From Paludisphaera rhizosphaerae (GTDB taxonomy: Bacteria > Planctomycetota > Planctomycetia > Isosphaerales > Isosphaeraceae), in contig NZ_JAALCR010000003.1 in the NCBI RefSeq assembly GCF_011065895.1, positions 248,001-312,000 on the forward strand: DNA of 64,000 nt, given 5' to 3'. The notes under the pieces are model-generated. The model had not been told where the DNA came from, searched no databases, and was given only the letters and a program-made list of their open reading frames with translations. A program made the position numbers and the translations under genes. This document shows positions 52,523 to 61,195 of this stretch, one piece after another (position 1 is the first letter of the stretch; each line of letters begins with the position of its first letter).

Positions 52523-54187
52523 TCAGGGTTCTTCGGCATGGCGGCCGAAGCAGACGATCGTGACGTCGTCGAGCGGCGGTCGATCCTTCAGGTGGCGGCC
52601 CAGGGTGCGCAAGATGGCCTCGCCGACCTCCTCCGCGCCGCCGGTCGTCCGGGCGAGGGTGTTTCGGAGACGTTCCGCCCCGAGCGCGCCGCCCGATTCA
52701 TCGACGGCGTCGACCAGCCCGTCCGAGTACAGCACGACGACCTCGCCGGGCGCCAGGTCGTACAACGACGGCGAATACGACGCATTTCGATCGACGCCCA
52801 GGGGAGGGCCGGAGCCGGGGCATTCCAGGGCCTCGATCCGACCGTCGGCGCGGCGGACCAGAGGCGCGGGGTGGCCGGCCGAGGCGAGCGTCAACCGGTG
52901 GGTCGCCGGGTCGACCTCGGCCATGAGCATCGTGATGAAGCGGTTGGCGACGCCGGAATCGCAGCAACTCTTGTTGACGTACGGAAGGACCTCGTCCGGC
53001 GGAAATCCTGCGCGGGCGAGCAGCCGAACCTCGGGGCAGGCGCCGGCCATGAGGATCGCCGCCGGCATGCCGTGTCCGGCGACGTCCCCCAGACTGACGC
53101 ACCATCGCGAGGGCGCCTCCGGCGAAGCGTCGGGATCTTCCACGCGCACGTAGTCGTACAGATCGCCGCCGACGTCCTGGGCCGTCCGGTAGAACTCCCA
53201 GAAGGTATAGCCGGGGATCTCAGGGCGCGACCGAGGCAGCAGGGCGCGCTGAATCTCGGCCGCCGCGGCCCAGGAGGCCTGCTCGTGCAGCAGCCGGTCG
53301 TTCTCGACGGCCGCGGCGATCGGCACGGCCAGAGCTGCCAGAAGATCCAGGTCTTCCTCGCGGAACCGTGCGTTGGGCGAGGCGCCGTCGAGTTGAACCA
53401 TGCCGATCGGCGAACCATCGCGACCCAGCAAGGGAGCGCAGACAGCCGTGCGGATGGTCGCCGAAAGGCTCTCGCGATCCTTGAAGCGTTCGTCGACGAA
53501 AACGTCCTTGATGAGCAAGGCTCGCCCCTTGCGGAGCACCTCTTCGACGATCGTCCGGCTCAGCAGCGGGGGCCGACCCACGGGCCCCCTGACCTTGCGG
53601 AACGCCCGCAGCGGGAACGTACCGTCGGGCTCGGCCGTCGCCACGAATCCGCGTTCCGCCCGAGGCAGGGCGGCCAGCAGCCCCCCCAGGGCGTGGGAGA
53701 GGCGTTCGTCCAGGTCGAAGGCCCCTCCCAGGGCTCGGACGACCTCAAGCACCCCCCGAAGCGCATCGGCCGGGTGGGCGGAGCGCTGGACGAGTCCCGT
53801 CGAGCTCAGGTCGTCGAGCGTCCCCAGGACGGTCGACCGCGCCACCTCTCCGGGCCCTCCCACCCGCGCCGCCGGCTCGTGGAAGATCAGCTCATAGTCG
53901 ACGATCTTGATGCGTGAGCCCTCGCGCACCGGAGTAGGCTCGAACGGCTTCAGCTTCACGCCGTCGACGAACGTGGAATTCTTGCTCATCAGGTCGACGA
54001 CGCGATAGGACCCGTCGAACCGACGTTCAATCCGCGCGTGGTAAAGCGAGACCCTGGGATGATCCAGAACCACGCCCACCTGGGGATGTCGGCCGATGTG
54101 CAGGTCGGTGCCGCGCACTTCGACGATCCGCTCCGTCCGGCCGTCCCGCAGCAATTCCAGCGAGGCGCCGACGTAATCAGAGAACAT
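52523..54187 (-). CDS. FHA-GAF-SpoIIE-type serine phosphatase
   Basis: The 554-residue protein has three domains. FHA (about 25-95) has HIGRHPQVGVVLDHPRVSLY and KNSTFVDG and should bind phosphothreonine. GAF (about 140-300) includes VCAPLLGRDGSPIGMVQLDG. The PP2C/RsbU-SpoIIE phosphatase domain (about 315-550) has metal-binding motifs DVGGDLYDYV, SLGDVAGHGMPAAIL and LYSDGLVDAVDE, closing with DDVTIVCFGRH. It would sense a phosphorylated partner or small molecule and dephosphorylate an anti-sigma antagonist or similar protein. No partner switch genes are adjacent. Confidence 0.92.
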   Translation of the reverse strand: MFSDYVGASLELLRDGRTERIVEVRGTDLHIGRHPQVGVVLDHPRVSLYHARIERRFDGSYRVVDLMSKNSTFVDGVKLKPFEPTPVREGSRIKIVDYELIFHEPAARVGGPGEVARSTVLGTLDDLSSTGLVQRSAHPADALRGVLEVVRALGGAFDLDERLSHALGGLLAALPRAERGFVATAEPDGTFPLRAFRKVRGPVGRPPLLSRTIVEEVLRKGRALLIKDVFVDERFKDRESLSATIRTAVCAPLLGRDGSPIGMVQLDGASPNARFREEDLDLLAALAVPIAAAVENDRLLHEQASWAAAAEIQRALLPRSRPEIPGYTFWEFYRTAQDVGGDLYDYVRVEDPDASPEAPSRWCVSLGDVAGHGMPAAILMAGACPEVRLLARAGFPPDEVLPYVNKSCCDSGVANRFITMLMAEVDPATHRLTLASAGHPAPLVRRADGRIEALECPGSGPPLGVDRNASYSPSLYDLAPGEVVVLYSDGLVDAVDESGGALGAERLRNTLARTTGGAEEVGEAILRTLGRHLKDRPPLDDVTIVCFGRHAEEP

Positions 54188-54352
54188 GGTCCCCCCCGCC
54201 TACAATCCGCGTCCTGCTCACGGAGACGCTCATCAGGCCTCGCCCGCGCACACCACCAGCGCCGCCTGATTGAACGCACGCCGCCGCCTTATATTACCAA
54301 GACGGGCAAACGGAGTCTCGCCGCGCAGACCCCGCCGCGACTCATCCAACCG

Positions 54353-56323
54353 TCAGCTCGCCCGACTCCCCTGCCCCAGCAAATAGGTCTTCAGGAAGAG
54401 GACCTCCACAGCCTGCTGGAAGTCCTGGTTCGGCTTCTTGGCGAAGCCGTGGCCCTCGTTCTTCCCCACGACGTACCACACCGGCACGCCGTTCTTCTTC
54501 ACCGCCGCGACGAGTTGTTCGGATTCCGACAACGGTACGCGGGGGTCGTTAGCCCCCTGGACGACCATGATCGGAGTCTTGATATGACCCGCGTGGTTGA
54601 GAGGCGAAACTCGTTCCAAAAACTCGCGCATCTTGGGGTCGCGCTCGTCGCCGTACTCGGCCCGCCGAAGGTCGCGGCGGTAGCCCTGCGTGTTCTCGAG
54701 GAACGTCACGAAGTTCGAGATGCCGACGACGTCGATCCCACACTTGATCCGGTCGTTGTAAGTCGTCTGCACGGCCAGCGACATGAACCCGCCGTACGAA
54801 CCGCCGGCGACAGCCACGCGCGTCTTGTCCAGGTCGGGCTGAGCGGCGATCCAGTCGAGCAAGGCCCCGATGTCCTTGACCGAATCCTCGCGTAGGAACC
54901 CGTTGTCCAGTTGGAGATACGACTTCCCATAGCCGTCCGACCCCCGGACGTTCGGGGCGATCACGACGATCCCCAGCTCGTTGATGAGGTAGTTCGTCCG
55001 CCCCAGGAATCCGGGGCGGAACTGGCTCTCGGGCCCGCCGTGGATCTGGATCAGCACCGGCCGAGGACCGGTCGACGGCTTCGACGGCTTGTAAACGAAG
55101 GCCGGGATCGCCTTGCCGTCGAAGGTCGGGAACCGGATCAGTTCGGGCGAAACGAACGTGGACGCGTCGAGTCCGCCGGTCTCGCTCTCGGTCCAGCGGG
55201 CGGGCATGGCGCCTCCGTCGTCCACATTCGTCGAGAAGGCGTCCGAGGACGTCTGCGACGTGGCGAGCGTGAATCCGACGTCGTGAGAGCCGGGGCGGAA
55301 TTCCAGACCACCGATCTGACCAGGCGGGTGAACGACGCGGCCGATGGTTCGCCCGTCGGCTCCACCGAACAGGTGGAGGACGCTGAATCCGTCCTCGTTC
55401 ATCACGGCCAGGAGATACTTGCCGTCGTCCGAGAGGTCGAACTCCTCAACGTCCCAGGGGATGACGGCCGAGAGGATCGACTCAACGCCCGTCGCCAGAT
55501 CGTAGATGGCCAGACGGCGGAACTCAGCGCCTCGATCGGTGGCGTAGAAGATCGACTTCCCATCCTTCGACCATCGCGCGCCGGAGACTGCCACCTTCGG
55601 CTCTCCGGCGAGGGGCTTCGGCGTGATGGTGCGGACAGCGCCGGTCGCGACGTCGACGACGTGAAGGTACGACTCGTTGATCGAGATGTATTCCTCGGCG
55701 ACGACCGCCTTGCCGTCAGGCGACCAGTCCGCGACGTTCCACTGGCCGGAGACCTCCTTGAGCATCCTTTTGAACGCAGAATCGGCCGGCGAGGCCAGGT
55801 AGAGGTCCATGTCCTTCCCGTTTCGGGCGTTGCCGCTCCAGGCCAGCACCTCGCCCGAGGGAGACCACTTCACCGATTCGTGACGGCTCTTGCCGTCGGT
55901 CAGGCGAACAGGCACGCCCCCCTCTCGACCGAGGAGGAAGTACTGGTAGTTCTCCGCGCCCCCTTCGTCCATCGTGAAGAGGAATTGCCCTCGCTTCGGC
56001 CGCGGCGACACACCCAGCACACGCTCGGGAGAGAAGGTCAATTGCCGACGCGCCCCGCCCGGTGAGGCGACGTGGTGGACCTGCATCGTGTCGGCGAACC
56101 GGGTGGTGATGTACATCGACCGAGCGGCGCCCTCGTCCCAACCCTGGAAGCTCGCCGACCGGATGTTCTGGTAGCGGTTCAGCGCCGAGGCGATCGACTG
56201 AGGGATGGCCGGAAGACCTTCGGCGCGGATCGATTCGGGCACGGGAAGCGTCGGTTCCTGGGCCGAGACGAGATTCGCGAACGCCAGCAGGACGGAGAGC
56301 ATGAACGTCGAGACGCGCGGCAT
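54353..56323 (-). CDS. S9 family prolyl-oligopeptidase-like serine peptidase
   Basis: The 656-residue exported protein has a signal peptide (about 1-22), an N-terminal beta-propeller (repeats such as SRHESVKWSPSGEVLAWSGN) and a C-terminal alpha/beta-hydrolase. The nucleophile lies in VAGGSYGGFMSLAVQ, the acid in GANDPRVPLSESEQL and the histidine in NEGHGF. The size and order match dipeptidyl-peptidase/acylaminoacyl-peptidase relatives (S9B/S9C). The ATG at 56323 has GGAG 10 nt upstream; a GTG 15 nt earlier lacks a site. It starts 32 nt after the DUF1549/DUF1553 gene on the same strand, so joint expression is likely. Confidence 0.9.
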   Translation of the reverse strand: MPRVSTFMLSVLLAFANLVSAQEPTLPVPESIRAEGLPAIPQSIASALNRYQNIRSASFQGWDEGAARSMYITTRFADTMQVHHVASPGGARRQLTFSPERVLGVSPRPKRGQFLFTMDEGGAENYQYFLLGREGGVPVRLTDGKSRHESVKWSPSGEVLAWSGNARNGKDMDLYLASPADSAFKRMLKEVSGQWNVADWSPDGKAVVAEEYISINESYLHVVDVATGAVRTITPKPLAGEPKVAVSGARWSKDGKSIFYATDRGAEFRRLAIYDLATGVESILSAVIPWDVEEFDLSDDGKYLLAVMNEDGFSVLHLFGGADGRTIGRVVHPPGQIGGLEFRPGSHDVGFTLATSQTSSDAFSTNVDDGGAMPARWTESETGGLDASTFVSPELIRFPTFDGKAIPAFVYKPSKPSTGPRPVLIQIHGGPESQFRPGFLGRTNYLINELGIVVIAPNVRGSDGYGKSYLQLDNGFLREDSVKDIGALLDWIAAQPDLDKTRVAVAGGSYGGFMSLAVQTTYNDRIKCGIDVVGISNFVTFLENTQGYRRDLRRAEYGDERDPKMREFLERVSPLNHAGHIKTPIMVVQGANDPRVPLSESEQLVAAVKKNGVPVWYVVGKNEGHGFAKKPNQDFQQAVEVLFLKTYLLGQGSRAS

Positions 56324-56355
56324 GAGCGAAGGCTCCACGGACGAGGTCGGTTCAA

Positions 56356-59121
56356 TCAGGGAGCATAAACGAATTCATTCGCGTTGTAGAGGGCCCGACA
56401 GAACGCAGGGCCGCCTCGCGAGCGGATCAGAGCGGCGGCGGCCGTCCTCTCGGCGGGATTCGGCGATCTCCCCAGGGCCAGCATGAAGCCGCGCTCCGCC
56501 TGCCGTTCGGGATCGGGTCCAGCTTCGGCGGCGACCCGGCGAGCGAAGGCCTCGGCCTGCTGGACGATGAACCCGCTGTTCAGCAGGTCGAGCGCCTGCA
56601 GGGCCGTCGTCGACGTGTTCCGCCGGGGGGCGACGAGCGCGGCGTCCGGGCAATCGAAGGATCCGAAGGTCGGGTCCTGGCGACTCCTCGGTTTGAACTG
56701 GTAGACCATCCGACGGAAGGCGTCCGGCCCCAGCTCGACGCGTGGCTTGTAGATGGCGACGTAGTTCGAGTTCCGCTCCCAAATGTTGTAGCCGGGTCCG
56801 CCCATCTTGGGATCAAGCAGGCCGCTCGCGGCGAGGACGGCGTCGCGGATGGCTTCCGCCTCCAGCCGACGTGGGGTCACCCGCCAGAGGAGTCGATTCT
56901 GGGCGTCGACGGCGTGGGCCTCCGAGTCGATCCGCGACGATTGGCGATAGGCCGCGGAGAGGACGATGAGTCGGTGGATCGGCTTGAGCCGCCAGCCCTC
57001 GGCGATGTAACGCGAGGCCAGCCAGTCGAGCAGTTCCGGGTGGGAGGGCGCTGTCCCGTTGAAGCCGAAGTCTCCCGGCGTGGCGACGATCCCCCGACCG
57101 AAGTGGTAGTGCCAGAGCCGATTCACCATCACCCGAGCCGGCAGCGGATTGGCCGGGTCGCCGATCCAGCGGGCCAGCGCCAGGCGACGTTCCGCTTCGG
57201 TGGCGTCCGGCGTCCCCTCCCAGGCCCAGCCGGGCTTCACGGCGGCGATGGCCGACGGCGAGACCTCTCCACCAGGCTGCATGGGATCGCCGCGCCGGAG
57301 GACGTGCGTCGGCCCGGGCTGCGCGAACATCGCCGCGTAGACCGAGATCGTCTCCCCGAGGCCGGCGAGTTCCGCGTTGAGTTCCTCTCGACGCTTTCGC
57401 AGAGACTCGGCCTCGGGCGCGACCTTCGCCGCTGGCGCCCCCGGCCGATAGCTAGCGCGATCCATCGAGGTCGCGACGACCTTCCACGAATCGGCCGTCT
57501 CGGCGGCCTCGACGATATAGTGGATCGGAAGCCGATCCCGATACGAGCCCAGGCGGTCACGTCCCCAGACGACGCGGTCGATCAGCACGGGTTCGGGCCA
57601 GGAGACGGTCGCCACCCCGCGTCCCGGCGAATGCGAGATCCAACTCCGCGCGTTGCCGTGGACGCCGTCGTTCAGGTGGACGATCTTGTGAATCGACACG
57701 TTGGGAAGCTCTGACGACGCCGACGCCTTCCCGCCGTTCGACGCCAGGGCCACGTTCAGGGGTTCGTCGCCGGCCGAGTAAACCTCCAACTCGTCGATGC
57801 ACGGCTCGATCGGGTCGGCCGTCGCCAGAATCGTCATGCGGACCATCCGGGCCTTCACGGGCTCGAACCGTTCCACGTTGCGGCGAGGGTCGACCATCGG
57901 GCGGGAAGGGGCGTCGGCCTCGGGCCGTGCAAGGGGCTCGAACCGATCCAGCGCCAGGTCGACGGCCGCGAGTTCCTTCCGGACCACGGCCGCTCGCTCA
58001 CGGCGTTCCTCCACGTCGGGTGCGAGGATCGGCCGCGAGCCGTGGTTGACGCCGGCGAAGACGGCCTGAAGCGCGTAGTAGTCCTTCTGAGTGATCGGAT
58101 CGAACTTGTGGTCGTGGCAGCGGGCGCAGTTGACGGTCAGACCGAGGAACGCCGTCCCGGTCGCGGTGATGACGTCGTCCAGGTCGTCGACGCGCTGCTG
58201 CTTCATCCCCTCGATCGTCGCGTTGCCGACGATGTCGTGTGTTCCGCCCACAAGAAACCCGGTGGCCGATCGGACCAGCCAGTCGACGTCAGGCCCCGCG
58301 GGGAGAGCGTCGGCGGCCAGTTGCTCAGCGACGAACCGGGGGAACGGCGTGTCGCGGTTGAACGCCCGGATCACGTAGTCGCGATAAGGCCAGGCGTTCA
58401 TGCGAGGCATGTTCGTTTCGTACCCCTCGCTCTCGCCGAACCGGACGACGTCCAGCCAGTGCCGCGCCCAGCGCTCGCCGTAGTGAGGGCTGGCGAGCAT
58501 TCGATCGACGAGCTTTTCGTAGGCGAGCGGATCCGGATCGGCGACGAACGCCGCCACATCCTCGGGCGAGGGCGGCAGTCCGATCAGGTCGAACGAGACG
58601 CGGCGGATGAGAGAGGCGCGGTCGGCTTCAGGGGCCATCGCCAGGCCGGCCTCGCGGAGCTTCGCCAGGATGAAGGCGTCGACCGGCGTACAAACGCGGG
58701 CGGCGTCCTCGGCGACGAGAGGCGGCGGCACGGGTGCGGCGATCGGCCTGAGCGACCACCAGTCGGCTCCGGCGCGAGGGGGCGTGATCGGCTCTCGTCC
58801 GTAGGCGGCTCCCGAAGCCACCCAGGAGCGGAGGATCTCTACCTCCTCGGGCTTGAGGGGCGTTTTCGGCGGCATCTCGCCGGACGCGACCTTCTCAATC
58901 AGCGGCGACTCGTCCGGCTTCCCCGGCTCGATCGCGGGGCCTCCCTCGCCCCCCGCGAGCGCCGAGTCACGCCGGCTGAGGTCCAGGCCCCCCTTCTTCG
59001 CATCGCCCCCATGACATCGCACACACGAGGCGGAGAGGATCGACGCCGCGTTGGGTGCCTCCCCTGCACATGCGGCCGAGACGATTAGCGACAGGACGGT
59101 CGTCGTGATGATCGTGCGCAT
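56356..59121 (-). CDS. Planctomycete cytochrome/DUF1549/DUF1553 protein
   Basis: The 921-residue exported protein has a signal peptide (about 1-19), a PSCyt1 cytochrome-like domain with the haem-type motif SCVRCHG, then DUF1549 with a second motif CARCHDHKFDPI. A discoidin-like segment lies in the middle (VNVALASNGGK-type region near 455-560), followed by DUF1553 with RVMVNRLWHYHFGRGIV and SAAYRQSS. The family is planctomycete-specific and proposed to help in attack on complex carbohydrates. Its ATG overlaps the stop of the upstream 191-residue membrane protein gene (TGATG), so they are coupled. It lacks an immediately adjacent DUF1501 partner downstream. Confidence 0.92.
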   Translation of the reverse strand: MRTIITTTVLSLIVSAACAGEAPNAASILSASCVRCHGGDAKKGGLDLSRRDSALAGGEGGPAIEPGKPDESPLIEKVASGEMPPKTPLKPEEVEILRSWVASGAAYGREPITPPRAGADWWSLRPIAAPVPPPLVAEDAARVCTPVDAFILAKLREAGLAMAPEADRASLIRRVSFDLIGLPPSPEDVAAFVADPDPLAYEKLVDRMLASPHYGERWARHWLDVVRFGESEGYETNMPRMNAWPYRDYVIRAFNRDTPFPRFVAEQLAADALPAGPDVDWLVRSATGFLVGGTHDIVGNATIEGMKQQRVDDLDDVITATGTAFLGLTVNCARCHDHKFDPITQKDYYALQAVFAGVNHGSRPILAPDVEERRERAAVVRKELAAVDLALDRFEPLARPEADAPSRPMVDPRRNVERFEPVKARMVRMTILATADPIEPCIDELEVYSAGDEPLNVALASNGGKASASSELPNVSIHKIVHLNDGVHGNARSWISHSPGRGVATVSWPEPVLIDRVVWGRDRLGSYRDRLPIHYIVEAAETADSWKVVATSMDRASYRPGAPAAKVAPEAESLRKRREELNAELAGLGETISVYAAMFAQPGPTHVLRRGDPMQPGGEVSPSAIAAVKPGWAWEGTPDATEAERRLALARWIGDPANPLPARVMVNRLWHYHFGRGIVATPGDFGFNGTAPSHPELLDWLASRYIAEGWRLKPIHRLIVLSAAYRQSSRIDSEAHAVDAQNRLLWRVTPRRLEAEAIRDAVLAASGLLDPKMGGPGYNIWERNSNYVAIYKPRVELGPDAFRRMVYQFKPRSRQDPTFGSFDCPDAALVAPRRNTSTTALQALDLLNSGFIVQQAEAFARRVAAEAGPDPERQAERGFMLALGRSPNPAERTAAAALIRSRGGPAFCRALYNANEFVYAP

Positions 59122-59696
59122 CAGAATTCATCCCGCCTGATGAGGGCCAGTCGTTCGAGCTGCGCCGCCAGCCACCCCTGGACGCGGTCGACGGTTGGGA
59201 ATCGGCTGACCAGGACCGCGATCAGCACGGCGGCGACGCCGAGGGCGATCGGGTGGCCCTCGATCATATAGGCGAGCACCGCGAAGAACGCAGCGCCCTC
59301 GTTCAGGGCCGAGGCCACGATGAGCTGCGTTTGGAACACCGGCAGGAGGCGGCCGGAGTCACCGGCCGGATAAATCTGTCGCTCGCCCGAATCGAGCAGC
59401 TTCGTCTCGTCGAGCGGCGGGCCCTTGGCGATCTGCCGGAGTGCGGTGTCCGTCATGAGCTTGGGAATGGCGAACGACGCGATGACGCTCGTCAAACCGA
59501 AGAAGACCGCAATCGCCGTGATCATGGGCAGGCCCAGGATCCCCGGAGTATTGGGATCCAGCGGCTTGTCATCCCGCAGCAGCCCCAGAACGATGACCGA
59601 GAAGAATACGACGCCGATCGTCAAGGCAGCCACGATGATCTGCATGACCCGAGTGACGGCCTGCACGCCGTCTCCGTCGTCGATCTTGGACATCAT
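59121..59696 (-). CDS. Small membrane protein coupled to the DUF1549/DUF1553 gene
   Basis: The 191-residue protein has four hydrophobic segments (about 19-40, 57-78, 123-145 and 148-166), with a soluble loop at about 82-120. No family is recognised. It lies between the DUF1501 gene (24 nt upstream) and the DUF1549/DUF1553 gene, whose start codon overlaps its stop by one base. This position suggests it is made with the cytochrome-type protein, perhaps as a membrane partner (inference). Confidence 0.72.
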   Translation of the reverse strand: MMSKIDDGDGVQAVTRVMQIIVAALTIGVVFFSVIVLGLLRDDKPLDPNTPGILGLPMITAIAVFFGLTSVIASFAIPKLMTDTALRQIAKGPPLDETKLLDSGERQIYPAGDSGRLLPVFQTQLIVASALNEGAAFFAVLAYMIEGHPIALGVAAVLIAVLVSRFPTVDRVQGWLAAQLERLALIRRDEF

Positions 59697-59720
59697 CGAG
59701 CCCCCCTTCGCGTTGGTTCG

Positions 59721-61190
59721 TCAGGCCATGATATCGGGGATGACGTGGCCGTGCACGTCGGTCAGGCGACGGTCGACGCCGTCGTGGCGGACCGTCAACC
59801 GCGTGTGGTCGATCCCCAACAGGTGGAGAATCGTGGCGTGCAAGTCGTAGACCTCGGTCGGATGGTCGCGGTCAGCCGGCTTGAAACCCGTCTCGTCGCT
59901 CGGCCCGTACGAGACGCCCGGCTTCACGCCACCGCCGACCAGCCAGCTCGTGAAACAGTGTGGGTTGTGATCGCGTCCTTTACCGCCCTGGCTTGAGGGC
60001 ATCCGGCCGAACTCGGTCGTCCAGAGAACGATCGTGTCGTCGAGCAATCCCGTTCGTTTCAGGTCCTGGATCAGAGCCGAAGCCCCCCGAGCCATTCCCA
60101 GAGCCAGCGGGCCGTGGTCGCGGCCGACGTCCTCGTGCGAATCCCAGTTGCGGCGGGGGAAGCCGTTGTCGTTGCCGCTCCAGATCTGCACGAACCGCAC
60201 TCCCCGTTCCAGCAAACGTCGCGCAACCAGGCAGCGGCGTGAGAAGACGATCGTCTCCTCCTCGGCGTTGATCTCCTTCGGGAACGACGAGGGGACGTGG
60301 TCCAGGCCGTAGAGCTTCAAAACCTCGGCCGGCTCCTTCGAGAGGTCGAGCGCCTCGGGAGCGGCAAGCTGCATCCTCGCGGCCAGCTCATACGACTGGA
60401 TCCGGCCTTCAAGCCGGCCGTCGCCGGGATGAGCGGCCACATGGGCTCGATTGAGCCGGTTCAACGCCGCGACGCCCGCCGCATCGGCCGCGCGGCCGGC
60501 GAAGGCGACGCGCTCGTCGGGGAAGAGGTCGGCGATGGGCCGTTTCGCCGAGGGGTTGACGACTGTCCCCTGGCATTGCGAGGGGAGGAACGCGGCGTCC
60601 CAGTTCTTCGACCCGTTCGACGCCAGCCCGCGAGGGTCGGGGAGGACGACGAACGCCGGCAGGTCGTCGCTCATCCGTCCCAGGCCGTACGAAACCCAGC
60701 TCCCCATCGAGGGGAAGCCTGGGCGGTTGAACCCCGTCGTTTGCAGGAGCGTACCCTGGCTGTGCACGCCCGTCTTGCCGACCATGTTGTGGATGAAGGC
60801 GATGTCATCGACCACGGAACCCAGCGGAGCGACGACGTCCGAGAGCATCTTGCCCGTCGCCCCGTAAGGCTTAAAGTCCCAGATCGGCCGCAGCCAGGGT
60901 CCGAGGCCGTCCTGGAAGGTCTCCACCTTCTCACCGAAGCTCGACGGCTGGCCGTGCCGCTTGACCAACTCCGGCTTGTAGTCGAACAGGTCGACGTGGC
61001 TGGCCCCGCCGGCCATGAACAACTGCACGACCCGCTTCGCCCTCGGCGCGTGGTGCAGGCCACCGTCGGGCCGGATCTTCAGCCCGCCCGTCGCGTCGGC
61101 CGCGAGCAGGCCGTCGCCCCCCAGCAGGCTCGCCAGCGCGATCCCGCCAAGCCCTCCCCCGCTCCTCCACAAGAAATCTCGACGGTCCAT
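59721..61190 (-). CDS. DUF1501 family Tat-exported protein
   Basis: The 489-residue protein starts MDRRDFLWRSGGGLGGIALA, a Tat-like signal with Arg3-Arg4. DUF1501 landmarks follow: AKRVVQLFMAGGASHVDLFD, IVLWTTEFGRMPSSQGGKG and GRDHNPHCFTSWLVGGGVKP. It begins 5 nt after the stop of the DUF1549/DUF1553 gene at 61196, the classical pair order in Planctomycetes. The ATG at 61190 is chosen over a start 17 codons earlier, which would overlap that gene. The two DUF1501 proteins in the window share the core but have different N-terminal spacers. Confidence 0.92.
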   Translation of the reverse strand: MDRRDFLWRSGGGLGGIALASLLGGDGLLAADATGGLKIRPDGGLHHAPRAKRVVQLFMAGGASHVDLFDYKPELVKRHGQPSSFGEKVETFQDGLGPWLRPIWDFKPYGATGKMLSDVVAPLGSVVDDIAFIHNMVGKTGVHSQGTLLQTTGFNRPGFPSMGSWVSYGLGRMSDDLPAFVVLPDPRGLASNGSKNWDAAFLPSQCQGTVVNPSAKRPIADLFPDERVAFAGRAADAAGVAALNRLNRAHVAAHPGDGRLEGRIQSYELAARMQLAAPEALDLSKEPAEVLKLYGLDHVPSSFPKEINAEEETIVFSRRCLVARRLLERGVRFVQIWSGNDNGFPRRNWDSHEDVGRDHGPLALGMARGASALIQDLKRTGLLDDTIVLWTTEFGRMPSSQGGKGRDHNPHCFTSWLVGGGVKPGVSYGPSDETGFKPADRDHPTEVYDLHATILHLLGIDHTRLTVRHDGVDRRLTDVHGHVIPDIMA

Positions 61191-61195
61191 GATTG

